Positions 18,701 through 25,600 of a DNA stretch of 32,095 nucleotides are shown in pieces. Under the pieces are notes generated by a model. The model ran no database searches and was not told the DNA's origin. It saw only the letters and a program-made list of their open reading frames with translations. Origin of the DNA: Pseudomonadota bacterium (GTDB lineage: Bacteria; Myxococcota_A; Polyangia; Haliangiales; Haliangiaceae). The position numbers were made by a program, and so were the translations under genes. Location: contig JAPLLF010001123.1 in NCBI GenBank assembly GCA_026387715.1, positions 1-32,095 of the forward strand, given 5' to 3'. Position 1 is the first letter of the stretch. Each line of letters begins with the position of its first letter.

Positions 18701-19497
18701 GGACCCCGAAGAGCGAGACCGACTGGACGATCTCGGTCGTCGCGAGCGGCGTCGGCTCGTGCGCCGGGCTGTGCGGCGGCGACACCTGCGTCGCGACCGC
18801 GACCGGCCAGACCTGCGCCGTGGCGACGACCGATTGCGCGACCGCCTGCGGCGATACCACCCTGTGCGTCGCCGGTGCGTGCGTCGACAAGGTCCCGGAT
18901 CCGACGGTGGTCGACGTGCCGCAGGGGACGGGGCTGTATCCGAACCTCGTGACGCTCGGGGACGGTCGCCTCGCGATCGTGTTCTACGATCGCAACGCGC
19001 GGGCTCTCACGATCGCGGTCGAGGCCGCCGCCGGGGCGTCGACCTTCACCGCCACCGTGCTCGACGGCGTCACCCCGGGGGATCGCGGCATGTGGGCCGA
19101 CGCGATCGTCGACAACGGCACCGTGCACGTCGCGTATCAGGACGCGCTCGGCGACCAGCTGATGTACACGACGTGGAACGGGACGCCGGGCACGCCGGTC
19201 GTCGTCGACGACGGGCAGCGCCCCGGCGATCGCACGCACCCGGTCGGCGCGGCCGCCTCGGTCTACGTCGCCAACGGCGGGCCGGCGATCGCGTACCAGG
19301 ATGGCCTCACCTCCGACGTCTACGTCGCGACGCTCGCGGGCGGCGCGTGGCAGACGACGGCGGTCGCGAGCGGTCCTCTGCTGGACGGCTTCTCGATCGG
19401 CACCACGACCGCGCACGGTGGCGGGACCTACCTGGCGTGGGAGCAGCTCGTGCCCGCGAACACGCCCCCGCAGGGCCTCATCGTCCAGAAGCAGTAA
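15799..19497 (+). CDS. Giant two-part envelope protein: BPI-like half, internal MYXO-CTERM-like signal, propeller-like half
   Basis: From ATG 15799 (TTG 15790 is an alternative) the frame runs 1232 residues. It opens with a hydrophobic signal and a Cys/Gly-rich start (GCGGGCAGCSSMEPIPGGF). Residues about 45-630 look like a lipid-binding (BPI-like) domain with a Cys-rich insert at 245-275. At about 725-760 lies a MYXO-CTERM-like signal: GCSCQAGG, a hydrophobic stretch, then RLRRRAR. Such signals normally end a protein. Here the frame continues into a second signal-like segment (HLIVLGPIVWLAAVAC, about 768-783) and Cys-rich PACSCSTSPCGD, then repeated blocks with IAYQD and VFYDRN that suggest a beta-propeller, plus a Cys-rich insert near 985-1030. 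Two proteins seem fused. A GTGA at 18082-18085 could mark the old boundary. Confidence 0.75.
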   Translation: MRGISVRAIVAVTVVIFAFGFGCGGGCAGCSSMEPIPGGFPAAERHPNAAQIRVSSTALDTLEADPAKLVAGFLGGGPLSFDIPGSCSGNPAICCVGNQVVSPCGPLNIDLDKRPTDNARLVLTPVDKGATDGQLDVTVRARLKTAMDLPVKVNIGFDLACTVAIDTEPGSFKDIQIVLPMQFTQDGTVGTTRIGAGAVAVSQLESADVTLKGNLGCLGANFVIGFFIGTLQTTIEDQIKSALDTGTCKQCASGDVAECGSSFATSCTNNVCTKANNECLQELGLDGRLRGVSLFGGFSPGTTGAIDLYEVTGGYATSKAGGLALGMLGGIQPAGTARDRCGPPATAPTTGAIPQSVFFQGNVRPDTNQPFDIAFGVHKSQLGQFAFAGYDGGLLCLTIGHDSVAQLTTDTISILSRSLGKLTDVGAPVAIGLRPQSPPDIVLGKNTFKDDGAGNMIVDEPLLDITFHAMELDFFAQLDEQYVRVLTVVSDVHLPVALQVTAMGELAPVLGDTSMAFSNLSVKNSEALTESPADLAALFPNLLNLVLPQLSGALPSVALPAISGLQLSVSAITAVPTTVGGATNDFLAIYANLATAMAKPVTTHAELVSVDEPSTDVLNSPRTWAASKPPTIALALSAAGDGARDFEYSLRLDRGAWTAWSRQARPVLSPSTFFLQGPHVIEVRARELGKPETIDPTPEEIAIEIGAIAPRVGTANFHGQPGEAGCSCQAGGRATDAAPFALALGFVLLPLGRLRRRARTLVTAVARHLIVLGPIVWLAAVACMPACSCSTSPCGDADCVAGELEHGSIGKWTSVAGDPDRVLVATYDKGLGDLVAVDATDPANLVVTFVDGIDPGEAPTHDPSTYRHGVEGAGPDVGAHTSIAMAGGLASIAYQDLTAHSLKFATETKPNVWVSHTVEVADGVDIGRYTSIGHDADGKPVIAYLAVGVDDGTGNRTTELRLARASLGTPKSETDWTISVVASGVGSCAGLCGGDTCVATATGQTCAVATTDCATACGDTTLCVAGACVDKVPDPTVVDVPQGTGLYPNLVTLGDGRLAIVFYDRNARALTIAVEAAAGASTFTATVLDGVTPGDRGMWADAIVDNGTVHVAYQDALGDQLMYTTWNGTPGTPVVVDDGQRPGDRTHPVGAAASVYVANGGPAIAYQDGLTSDVYVATLAGGAWQTTAVASGPLLDGFSIGTTTAHGGGTYLAWEQLVPANTPPQGLIVQKQ

Positions 19498-19511
19498 GAC
19501 CGGATCCCCGG

Positions 19512-20090
19512 CTACTGGGAGTTCTGCAGCGCGGCGAGCAGCTCCTCGACGGTCGGCCGGTCGGTCGGCGACTTGCCGACCCTGCGGTACGTGATCGCGC
19601 CGCCCTTCTCGATGATGAAGGTCGCGGGGACCGCGGTGTGGTTCGCCGTGTCCTCGACGCCCCATTTCTGGATCGTCGCGAGGTTCGCGTCGGAGTAGAG
19701 CTCGAACTGGAGCTTGAGGTTGTCGTGCAGCTCCTTCGCCTTGTCCGGCGTGTCGACGCTGATCGCGGCGATCACCGCGCCGGCCGCGCCGATGTCCTTC
19801 TGGTACTGCTGCAGGGTCTCGAGCTGACGCTTGCAGTGCGGACACCAGCCGCCGAGGTAGAACACGAGCAGCACGCGATCCTTGGCCCACAGCTGCTCGA
19901 GCTGGAACTCGGTGCCGTCGGTCTTGACGACGATCGAACCGTCCGGGGCGACGCCCTTGGTGGTGTCCATGTCGACGTCCTTGAAGCCCCGGGGAGGCTT
20001 CGCCGGCTCGTGCACGATCTTTTCGGGCCGGCAGGCGGGAAGGGCGGAACCGGCGAGAGCGACGACAACAACGGCGCGGGCGATCGACAT
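19512..20090 (-). CDS. Thioredoxin-fold (AhpC/TSA-Redoxin) lipoprotein
   Basis: A 192-residue redoxin. Residues 1-20 form a lipoprotein signal (MSIARAVVVVALAGSALPAC). The thioredoxin fold starts near residue 48 with GTEFQLEQLW and LLVFYLGGWCPHCKRQL, where C83 and C86 form the CPHC redox pair of the AhpC/TSA or ResA-like class. Typical later blocks follow: AAISVDTPDKAKEL, FELYSDANLATIQKWGV, and cis-Pro region VPATFIIEKGG. The ATG is at 20090 with no strong Shine-Dalgarno sequence. It probably reduces peroxides or protein disulfides in the periplasm, or supports c-type cytochrome maturation; the latter fits the two heme-motif proteins at 6394-8021, but that is inference. It is convergent with the giant protein gene (14-base gap) and downstream of the PHP gene. 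Confidence 0.85.
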   Translation of the reverse strand: MSIARAVVVVALAGSALPACRPEKIVHEPAKPPRGFKDVDMDTTKGVAPDGSIVVKTDGTEFQLEQLWAKDRVLLVFYLGGWCPHCKRQLETLQQYQKDIGAAGAVIAAISVDTPDKAKELHDNLKLQFELYSDANLATIQKWGVEDTANHTAVPATFIIEKGGAITYRRVGKSPTDRPTVEELLAALQNSQ

Positions 20091-20103
20091 CGTCGACAGG
20101 GTA

Positions 20104-20943
20104 TCAGGACAACCAGCGCAGCAACGCCTCGCCGCGCTTGTCCGGCAGATCGACGCCGAGCTCGACGTTGCTCGTGGCGTTCATCTGCGCGCCGGCCCGC
20201 TCGCGCCCGTGCCAGTCCGAGCCGGCGGTGCAGACGAGGCCGAGCTCGTCCGCGAGCGTGGTCCACCGGCGCCGCGCCGCGGTGTCGTAGATCCCGTAGA
20301 ACGCCTCGAGGCCGGTGAGCCCGAGATCCCGATGCTTCCGCACGAGCACGGGCGCCAGCGGCGCGCCGTTCTGGTGATCGTAGTGATGCGGATGCGCGAG
20401 CGACATCGCGGCCCCCGCCTGGCGGCCGGCCTCGAGCGCCGCGGCGATGTCGGCCGTGCGATGCGGCACGTCGACGGGACCCCCGTCGTAGAGGTGGCGC
20501 GTGAACGCGTCGCGCGGCGTCTTGACCGCGCCGGCCGCCACCATCGCGCGCGCGAGATCGGGACGGCCGACCGAGCGGTTGGTCGCGAGCAGCGGCGCGA
20601 CGTCGATCGTCACGCCGCGCGCCTTGAGCCGATCGGCCATGAGCTGCAACCGATCGCGACGCGCCTGGGAGATCGCGGCGAGCAGGGTCTCGACCGCCGA
20701 CCAGTCCCCACCCTTGTCGTAGATCAGGACGTGGACGGTGCGTCCCTCGTACGCGCAGGTCAGCTCGGTGCCCCGGATGCAGCGCGAGGCCGACGCCGGG
20801 ACCGCGCTGGCAAACCCGCTCGTGGTGTCGTGATCGGTGAGCGCGAAGATGTCGACCTTGCGCTCGGCCGCGCGGGCCGCGACGCTCTCGGGGGCATCGG
20901 TGCCGTCGGAGCACGTCGAGTGGCAGTGAAGCTCGAAGCGCAC
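20104..20943 (-). CDS. PHP-domain phosphoesterase (TrpH/YciV-like)
   Basis: The protein, about 279 residues, has the PHP metal motifs: FELHCHSTCSDGTD (H-x-H plus D), FALTDHDTTSG, RGTELTC (conserved E), SLAHPHHYDH and the C-terminal TAGSDWHGRE. TrpH/YciV-type enzymes of this kind are nucleases or phosphatases acting on 3',5'-nucleotides and short RNA, in the cytoplasm. I chose the GTG at 20943, with AGGG 7 nt upstream; the GTG at 20958 extends it by five residues. TGCTAGGGT directly upstream also resembles an extended -10 (TAGGGT, 5 nt from the GTG). It is divergent from the metallophosphoesterase, with only about 40 bases between the starts. A redoxin gene follows 13 bases downstream. Function by family; substrate not determined. 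Confidence 0.88.
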   Translation of the reverse strand: MRFELHCHSTCSDGTDAPESVAARAAERKVDIFALTDHDTTSGFASAVPASASRCIRGTELTCAYEGRTVHVLIYDKGGDWSAVETLLAAISQARRDRLQLMADRLKARGVTIDVAPLLATNRSVGRPDLARAMVAAGAVKTPRDAFTRHLYDGGPVDVPHRTADIAAALEAGRQAGAAMSLAHPHHYDHQNGAPLAPVLVRKHRDLGLTGLEAFYGIYDTAARRRWTTLADELGLVCTAGSDWHGRERAGAQMNATSNVELGVDLPDKRGEALLRWLS

Positions 20944-20984
20944 GCCGGACCCTAGCACGTCGTGAGTTCGTGCTACCCAGCAGC

Positions 20985-21920
20985 ATGCGTCTCGCGCACT
21001 GCTCGGATCTCCACCTGCTGTCGCATGATGGTGCGCGCTGGCTCGACCTCGCGAACAAGCGGTGGATCGGCGCGATGAACCTGCTGTCGAACCGCTCGCG
21101 CCACTATCACGTGTCCGCGTTCGACGACATGATCGAGGATCTCAACGCGAGCGGGGTCGACCACGTGCTGTGCACGGGCGACGTCACCAACCTCGCGCTG
21201 CCGCAGGAGTTCGCGTTCGCGCGCGCGCGGTTCGACAAGCTGGCGAACATCGCGACCGCTGTCACCGTGATCCCGGGGAACCACGACGCGTACGTCGCCG
21301 CCGGGGTGCCGCTGTTCGCGGAGCATTTCGGCGATCTCGCGACGAGCGATCCGGGCTGGGCGTGGACCGCCGCGGACGCCGCCGCTGGTGAGACCCCGGA
21401 GCAGCTCCGGTGGCCCTTCGTCCGCGTGCGCGGCGAGCTCGCGATCATCGGCCTGTCGACGTCGCGGCAGACGCCGTGGTTCACCGCGTACGGTCGCGTC
21501 GATCGCGGCCAGCTCGCGCGCGTGAAGCAGGCGCTCCTCGACCCCCGGCTCGCCGGCAAGGCGCGGCTCGTCGCGATCCACCATCCGCCGGCCGGCAAGC
21601 GCGCCAGGAATCGGATCCGTGGGCTCAAGGATCACGCCGCGTTCGCCGAGATGATCGCCGAGGCCGGCGCCGAGCTCGTGGTCCACGGCCACGAGCATCG
21701 CGACATGACCGAGACGCTCGCGGGCCCCCGCGGATCGAGCGTCACCGTCCGCGGCGTCGCGTCGGGGACCTACTTCCACAACAAGCCGGACAAGACGGCC
21801 CGCTATCGCATCTTCGACATCGCGGGCGGCAAGATCACCGAGGTCGGCGTCCGCGTGTGGGATCCGGCGGCGCACCGCTTCGGGCCGCCGACGCCCGCCC
21901 AGCTCCCCGAACGGGTCTAG
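20985..21920 (+). CDS. Calcineurin-like metallophosphoesterase (CpdA-like)
   Basis: A 311-residue cytoplasmic phosphoesterase. All class motifs are visible: HCSDLHL (DxH), LCTGDVTN (GD), VIPGNHDAY (GNHD), VAIHHPP and VVHGHEHRD (GHxH). The spacing fits the cyclic-nucleotide phosphodiesterase CpdA / 3',5'-cAMP phosphodiesterase family, but similar enzymes also cleave other phosphodiesters and UDP-linked lipids. I place the start at ATG 20985 because it puts the DxH motif at the usual residue 8-10; the GTG at 20970 is an alternative. There is an insertion (about 112-140) rich in Ala and Glu. The gene is divergent from the PHP gene. A small hairpin follows the stop and the next gene begins 97 bases later. 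Confidence 0.9.
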   Translation: MRLAHCSDLHLLSHDGARWLDLANKRWIGAMNLLSNRSRHYHVSAFDDMIEDLNASGVDHVLCTGDVTNLALPQEFAFARARFDKLANIATAVTVIPGNHDAYVAAGVPLFAEHFGDLATSDPGWAWTAADAAAGETPEQLRWPFVRVRGELAIIGLSTSRQTPWFTAYGRVDRGQLARVKQALLDPRLAGKARLVAIHHPPAGKRARNRIRGLKDHAAFAEMIAEAGAELVVHGHEHRDMTETLAGPRGSSVTVRGVASGTYFHNKPDKTARYRIFDIAGGKITEVGVRVWDPAAHRFGPPTPAQLPERV

Positions 21921-21924
21921 CAAG

Positions 21925-21939
21925 CGAGCGAAACGCTCG
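21925..21939. other. Perfect 6-bp hairpin after the metallophosphoesterase gene
   Basis: CGAGCG and CGCTCG surround an AAA loop, 4 bases after the stop codon at 21918-21920. No T-tract follows on either strand, so it is at best a weak terminator or an mRNA end stabiliser. Confidence 0.4.
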
Positions 21940-21979
21940 GAAGGACCTGGCATCGGTGGGTGAAGCCTAACTGCGCAAC

Positions 21980-22006
21980 TTGACAATGCTTTGTGTGCGC
22001 GATAAC
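21980..22006 (+). promoter_or_regulatory. Predicted promoter of the class III aminotransferase gene
   Basis: A perfect TTGACA (21980-21985) is followed after 15 nt by GATAAC (22001-22006), which matches 4 of 6 consensus -10 bases with a short spacer. It ends 11 nt before the GTG at 22018, and no Shine-Dalgarno sequence is present between them. Confidence 0.5.
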
Positions 22007-22017
22007 TCGTCCGAATC

Positions 22018-23319
22018 GTGACCAAGCCGCACCCCGACGCAGCCCAGCTCGAAGCCGACGACGCCCAGTACGTGATGCGTCCGTGGACGCACCCGCCGGG
22101 TGAGCCCGTGATCGTCGCCCGGGCCAAGGGCTGCACGATCTGGGACGTCCACGGCAAGGAGTACCTCGACCTCACGGCCGGCTACTTCGTGAACAACGCC
22201 GGCCACTGCCACCCGCGGATCGCCGAGGCGGCGTCGCGTCAGTTGAACGAGGTGCTGCAGGTCTCGGGCAAGCACGGCACGATCCCCGCCATCCGGCTCG
22301 CCAAGCGGCTCATCGAGCTCGCCCCGAAGTCGCTCCACAAGGCGTTCTTCTCGACGGGCGGCAGCGAGGCCAACGAGTTCGCCCTCAAGCTCGCGCGCCA
22401 GTACACCAAGAAGGCCGACGTCGCCTACCTCGAGAACGGCTACCACGGCCTGTCGCTCGGCTCGCTCGAGGTGACGGCGAGCGAGAAGTATCGCGAGTCC
22501 GCCGGCAAGCCGCTGGGCAAGGACAACTTCGCGATCCCGACCGCGTACTGCTACCGCTGCAAGTTCGGTCCGGCGGCGACGTGCACCGTGCAGTGCCTCG
22601 ACGGCGTGGAGGCCAAGCTCGACGCGCACAAGACCGCCGCGATCATCGCCGAGCCGATCCAGGCCGTCGGCGGGCTCGCGCCGCCGCAGAAGTGGTGGGA
22701 TCGCCTCGATCGCATCCGCAAGGAGCGCGGCATCCTGCTGATCGCCGACGAGATCCAGACCGGCCTCGGCCGCACCGGCAAGATGTTCGCGTGCGAGCAC
22801 TACGGGCTCGAGCCCGAGATCATGACGGGAGGCAAGGGCCTCTCGGGTGGCGTCGGCTCGCTGGGGCTGACGTCGGCCTCGGACGAGGTCGCCCGGAACT
22901 TCTTCGGCGGCACGACGCCGACCTCCGGTGGCAACGCGGTGTCCGCGGCTGGTGGCCTCGCGATGATCGAGGTGCTCCTCGAGGAGAAGCTCATCGAGAA
23001 CGCCGCGAACATGGGCCGCTACTTCACCGAGGCCGCGTGGGCGCTCAAGGATCCGTGGATCGGCGACGTGCGGTTCACCGGCCTGCTCGGCGGCATCGAG
23101 CTGGTCTCCGATCGCGAGTCGCGCGCGGTGCTCGGCAAGGCCGAGGTGAGCAAGGTGAAGGACCACCTGCACGCCAGCGGCATGCTGATCACGCTCTCCG
23201 GCATGCACGGCAACGTGCTGCGCCTGCAGCCGCCGCTGTCGGTGACCAGCGCTCAGCTCGACACGTTCCTCGCCCAGCTGCGCAAGACGCTCGACGCGGT
23301 TCGCGCCGGCAAGGCGTGA
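22018..23319 (+). CDS. Class III PLP-dependent aminotransferase
   Basis: A 433-residue fold-type I PLP enzyme of aminotransferase class III. Visible blocks are WDVHGKEYLDLTAGYFVNNAGH, FFSTGGSEANEFALKLAR, NGYHGLSLGS, LIADEIQTGLGRTGKMFA and the PLP lysine in TGGKGLSGG. A stretch at about 178-197 carries cysteines (CYRCKFG, CTVQC) in the position where several members have a CYRCPFG-type insertion. Members transfer amino groups from omega-amino or alpha-amino acids to pyruvate or 2-oxoglutarate, and the precise substrate cannot be read from the sequence. The start is GTG 22018, just after a TTGACA promoter and with no Shine-Dalgarno sequence. The lipid gene set begins 101 bases downstream, and amino-alcohol or amino-acid supply for headgroups is possible but unproven. 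Confidence 0.93.
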   Translation: MTKPHPDAAQLEADDAQYVMRPWTHPPGEPVIVARAKGCTIWDVHGKEYLDLTAGYFVNNAGHCHPRIAEAASRQLNEVLQVSGKHGTIPAIRLAKRLIELAPKSLHKAFFSTGGSEANEFALKLARQYTKKADVAYLENGYHGLSLGSLEVTASEKYRESAGKPLGKDNFAIPTAYCYRCKFGPAATCTVQCLDGVEAKLDAHKTAAIIAEPIQAVGGLAPPQKWWDRLDRIRKERGILLIADEIQTGLGRTGKMFACEHYGLEPEIMTGGKGLSGGVGSLGLTSASDEVARNFFGGTTPTSGGNAVSAAGGLAMIEVLLEEKLIENAANMGRYFTEAAWALKDPWIGDVRFTGLLGGIELVSDRESRAVLGKAEVSKVKDHLHASGMLITLSGMHGNVLRLQPPLSVTSAQLDTFLAQLRKTLDAVRAGKA

Positions 23320-23420
23320 GCGCCGACGCTCGTGAGTGATCTTCGCGTGAGCTGACGAGCGGCGAGAGGCGGTCGTTCGTACTTTGGCCGCACCCCTCAA
23401 CCAAGTAGAGTGCAGCCCGC

Positions 23421-24006
23421 ATGAACCTGTTCGCCCTTCGTAAGAAGCTCGACGTGATCATCCATCCCATCGTGTCGGGGATGGCGCGCCTTCCCATCCA
23501 ACCAGCGCTCGACGTTCGGCGCGGTGATGGACGACGTCGCCGACCGCTGGGTCCTCGGCGTGATGTACGCCGGTGGCTGTCTCGCGATCGCCAGCGCGTA
23601 CCCCCACATCCTGATCGTGCTCGCGTTCGGCATCACCGGCGCCCTGGTGAACGTGATCGTCAAGCTGTCGATCTACGCCGAGACCACGCAGGACATCTTC
23701 CGCGAGAAGGGCAAGATCGGGCACCCGGTCGACGTCGTCGGGCTGTTCGGCTCCGCGGAGTTCATCATCTACTTCGGTGCGGGCATCCTGTTCACCGCGA
23801 TCCTCCGCGACCCCCGCCCGATGCTGGTGGGCTGCTGGGCCGTCGCGGTGATGAGCCACGTGTCGCTGCTCCAGCGGGTCGTGTTTGCGTGGAAGCGCTA
23901 TCGCACGGTCGACCCGCTGCTGCTGCACGCCGATGCCGAGGTCGCAACCGCGCCGGCCGTCGGTGTCGATGAGCCGGCGGTGCTGGCCAACGGAGCGCAC
24001 CCGTGA
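23421..24006 (+). pseudogene. CDP-alcohol phosphatidyltransferase, internally deleted and frameshifted
   Basis: The ATG at 23421 starts a frame reading MNLFALRKKLDVIIHPIVSGMARLP, then nonsense. From about 23491 the sense continues one frame over as SNQRSTFGAVMDDVADRWVLG, followed by membrane segments, and ends at 24006. The family motif is DxxDGxxAR(x8)Gx3Dx3D. The second half (G, D, D in GAVMDDVAD) is present, but the first half with the catalytic DxxDG and AR, and about the first two membrane helices, is missing. So a stretch of some tens of codons has been lost together with the frame. The C-terminal ORF alone (from GTG 23524) could not be an active enzyme. Either the gene is decaying or the assembly has a collapse here. 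It would have made a phospholipid-type bond in the inner membrane. Its stop overlaps the next gene as GTGA. Confidence 0.82.
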
Positions 24007-24572
24007 TCGCGACGGCGGACGTGGCTTCGAGCCCGGCGCCCACGCCGCGCGTGGTGTCGAAGATAAACCCTGCCAACGCGGTCACGGCGTCGCGGTTCCT
24101 GACGCTGCCGCCGTTCGTGTGGGCCGTCTACAACGGCTACCACCAGTGGGCGACGCTGTTCATCCTGATCTGCGGCTTGCTCGACAAGCTCGACGGCCTG
24201 GCCGCCAAGGTGTTCGATTGCCGGTCGAACTTCGGCGAGCTGTTCGACGCGATCACCGACGGCATCTGCTACGGCTTCGCGCTCATCATCGTGATGGCGT
24301 ACGGGTGGGCGCCGCTGATCCCGTGCTTCATCCTCATCTTGCTCGGCGGGGTGAACAGCGGGCTGCGCGCCGTCTACATCAAGCGCTGCGGCCGCAACGT
24401 GAACTACAAGTCGTATGCGATGGAGCGCGTCGTCGGGTTCATCGCGTACCTGATCGGCATGGCGACGGCGAACTTCCTCCCGTCGATCATGTTCTGGACG
24501 TTCGTGCCCATCATGGTCATCGTCGTCGCGCACGACGCGAAACGCATGTTGCTGGATCCGGTGCCGACATGA
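24003..24572 (+). CDS. CDP-alcohol phosphatidyltransferase, inner membrane
   Basis: A 189-residue integral membrane enzyme that transfers a phosphatidyl or similar group from a CDP-activated donor to an alcohol. The whole signature is present: D60KLDG, AAK and, after eight residues, G(x3)D(x3)D in SNFGELFDAITD, with Lys where Arg is more common. About five hydrophobic segments can be seen (FVWAVYNGYHQWATLFILI, YGFALIIVMAYGW, CFILILLGG, VVGFIAYLIGM, IMFWTFVPIMVIVV). It resembles phosphatidylglycerophosphate or phosphatidylserine synthases, but the acceptor is not clear from the sequence. The GTG start overlaps the previous stop and its own stop overlaps the next start (ATGA), so it lies in a tightly coupled trio. 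It may now serve alone if the upstream homologue is truly broken. Confidence 0.88.
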   Translation: MIATADVASSPAPTPRVVSKINPANAVTASRFLTLPPFVWAVYNGYHQWATLFILICGLLDKLDGLAAKVFDCRSNFGELFDAITDGICYGFALIIVMAYGWAPLIPCFILILLGGVNSGLRAVYIKRCGRNVNYKSYAMERVVGFIAYLIGMATANFLPSIMFWTFVPIMVIVVAHDAKRMLLDPVPT

Positions 24573-24808
24573 GTCTCTCGACCACCACCACGGAGCTCGT
24601 GTCGCAGGGCTCGTTCGACTGGTTCCTCACGATCGCCGTCGGCGGCGTCGGCGCGTGGCTGTTCTGGTTCGAGATCAGGAACGTCCTGCGGCTCCGCGGC
24701 AAGCCGACCTCGCCGACGAAGAGCGACCAGCTGTTCGGTTACGCGATGGGCTTCGTGATCGCGCTGATCGCGCTGTTCGGCACCGCCCGCTATCGCGGCT
24801 GGATCTGA
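24569..24808 (+). CDS. Small two-helix membrane protein
   Basis: A 79-residue protein with two predicted membrane segments: about 17-35 (FLTIAVGGVGAWLFWF) and about 58-73 (GYAMGFVIALIALFG), joined by a basic, Lys/Arg/Ser loop (RNVLRLRGKPTSPTKSDQ). No family is recognised. The ATG at 24569 overlaps the stop of the phosphatidyltransferase, so it is likely a partner of that enzyme. Its 3' end overlaps the MBL-fold gene by 19 bases, tail to tail. It is easy to miss because its frame is open far upstream inside the previous gene. Confidence 0.7.
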   Translation: MSLSTTTTELVSQGSFDWFLTIAVGGVGAWLFWFEIRNVLRLRGKPTSPTKSDQLFGYAMGFVIALIALFGTARYRGWI

Positions 24809-25572
24809 AGCTGCTCGCCGTGGGCGAGGATCGACACGCCCCCCGCGTTACGTGCGTCGACGACCTTGGCGAGCCGCCGGCGCGGCATGCTGGGTAGCCC
24901 GAGCCGCAGGTGCAACGTGCCCCAGTGGATCGGGATCAGCGATCGGGCGCCCAGCCGCTCGTAGATGTCGACCGCGCAGTCGGGGTCGATGTGGACGCCG
25001 CGGTCGTGGTGCCGCTTGCGCATCCGGTACCACCAGACGGGCATCATCCCGCCGATCGGGAGCAGGGCGGCGTCGATCGCGAACCGCTTGCCGATGTCGT
25101 CGAAGATCGAGTGGTCCGAGAAGTCGACGTCGCCGGCGTGGTGGACCGTCGCGCCGCCACCCGAGACCACGTAGCCGAGCGCGTCGGGGAGCGGCGTCTT
25201 CGTCCACCTGCCGGGATCGTGCTTGGTGGGCACCGCCTCGACGCAGGTCCCGTTGATGTCGATCTGGTCGCCCTGGACGACCTCGATGACCTGGCGGAAG
25301 CCGAGATCGGCGACGATGGACTTGCTGCCGCGCGGCACGATCAGGATGGTGTCGCGGTCGACCGCCTTGAGGCTCCAGCGGTTGAGGTGGTCGACGTGGG
25401 TGTGCGTGATCGCGACGGCATCGACCCGGCCGGCGCGCCGGGTGCGTCCGCGCAACAGGGGATCGAACAGGATCCGCGCCTTCCCGAGCTCGGCGACCGC
25501 GGTCGCATGGCCGAACCAGGTAATGCGGGGTCCCGCGATCTCGTCGGTGATCGGCGTGGCAGCCGAGGGCAC
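24790..25572 (-). CDS. MBL-fold metallohydrolase (UlaG/NAPE-PLD-like)
   Basis: A metallo-beta-lactamase-fold hydrolase of 260 residues. Motifs are ITWFGHATAV, the metal loop THTHVDHLN (HxHxDH), VEAVPTKHDPGR (third-metal His), HHAGDVDFSD (conserved Asp) and LIPIHWGTLHL. The set fits the UlaG / NAPE-phospholipase D branch, which includes lactonases and phosphodiesterases acting on lipids; the short distance to two CDP-alcohol phosphatidyltransferase genes hints at a lipid substrate, but that is inference. The frame extends upstream to 25698, over the LysE gene; I chose the GTG at 25572 since the conserved part begins about 15 residues later and the extension is a shadow. TATACC on this strand ends 6 nt before the GTG, and there is no Shine-Dalgarno sequence. 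Confidence 0.88.
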   Translation of the reverse strand: MPSAATPITDEIAGPRITWFGHATAVAELGKARILFDPLLRGRTRRAGRVDAVAITHTHVDHLNRWSLKAVDRDTILIVPRGSKSIVADLGFRQVIEVVQGDQIDINGTCVEAVPTKHDPGRWTKTPLPDALGYVVSGGGATVHHAGDVDFSDHSIFDDIGKRFAIDAALLPIGGMMPVWWYRMRKRHHDRGVHIDPDCAVDIYERLGARSLIPIHWGTLHLRLGLPSMPRRRLAKVVDARNAGGVSILAHGEQLQIQPR

Positions 25573-25600
25573 GGTGCTGGTATAGCACGGGGCTACCGTG
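25573..25600. promoter_or_regulatory. Compact divergent promoter region between MBL hydrolase and LysE genes
   Basis: Only 25 bases separate the two divergent starts. GGTATAGC at 25579-25586 offers a -10 on both strands: TATACC for the MBL gene (6 nt from its GTG) and TATAGC for lysE (11 nt from its GTG). CACGG at 25586-25590 and CCGTG at 25596-25600 form an inverted repeat, a possible operator. No -35 of quality was found on either strand. Confidence 0.45.

Noticed and set aside
23320-23420. GCTCGT...ACGAGC inverted repeat after the aminotransferase gene
   Set aside because: Only 6 pairs with a loop over 20 bases and no T-tract; likely chance in GC-rich DNA.
4549-24808. Two tail-to-tail gene overlaps of exactly 19 bases (4549-4567 and 24790-24808)
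   Set aside because: The equal length is most likely coincidence; the overlapping bases share no obvious motif.
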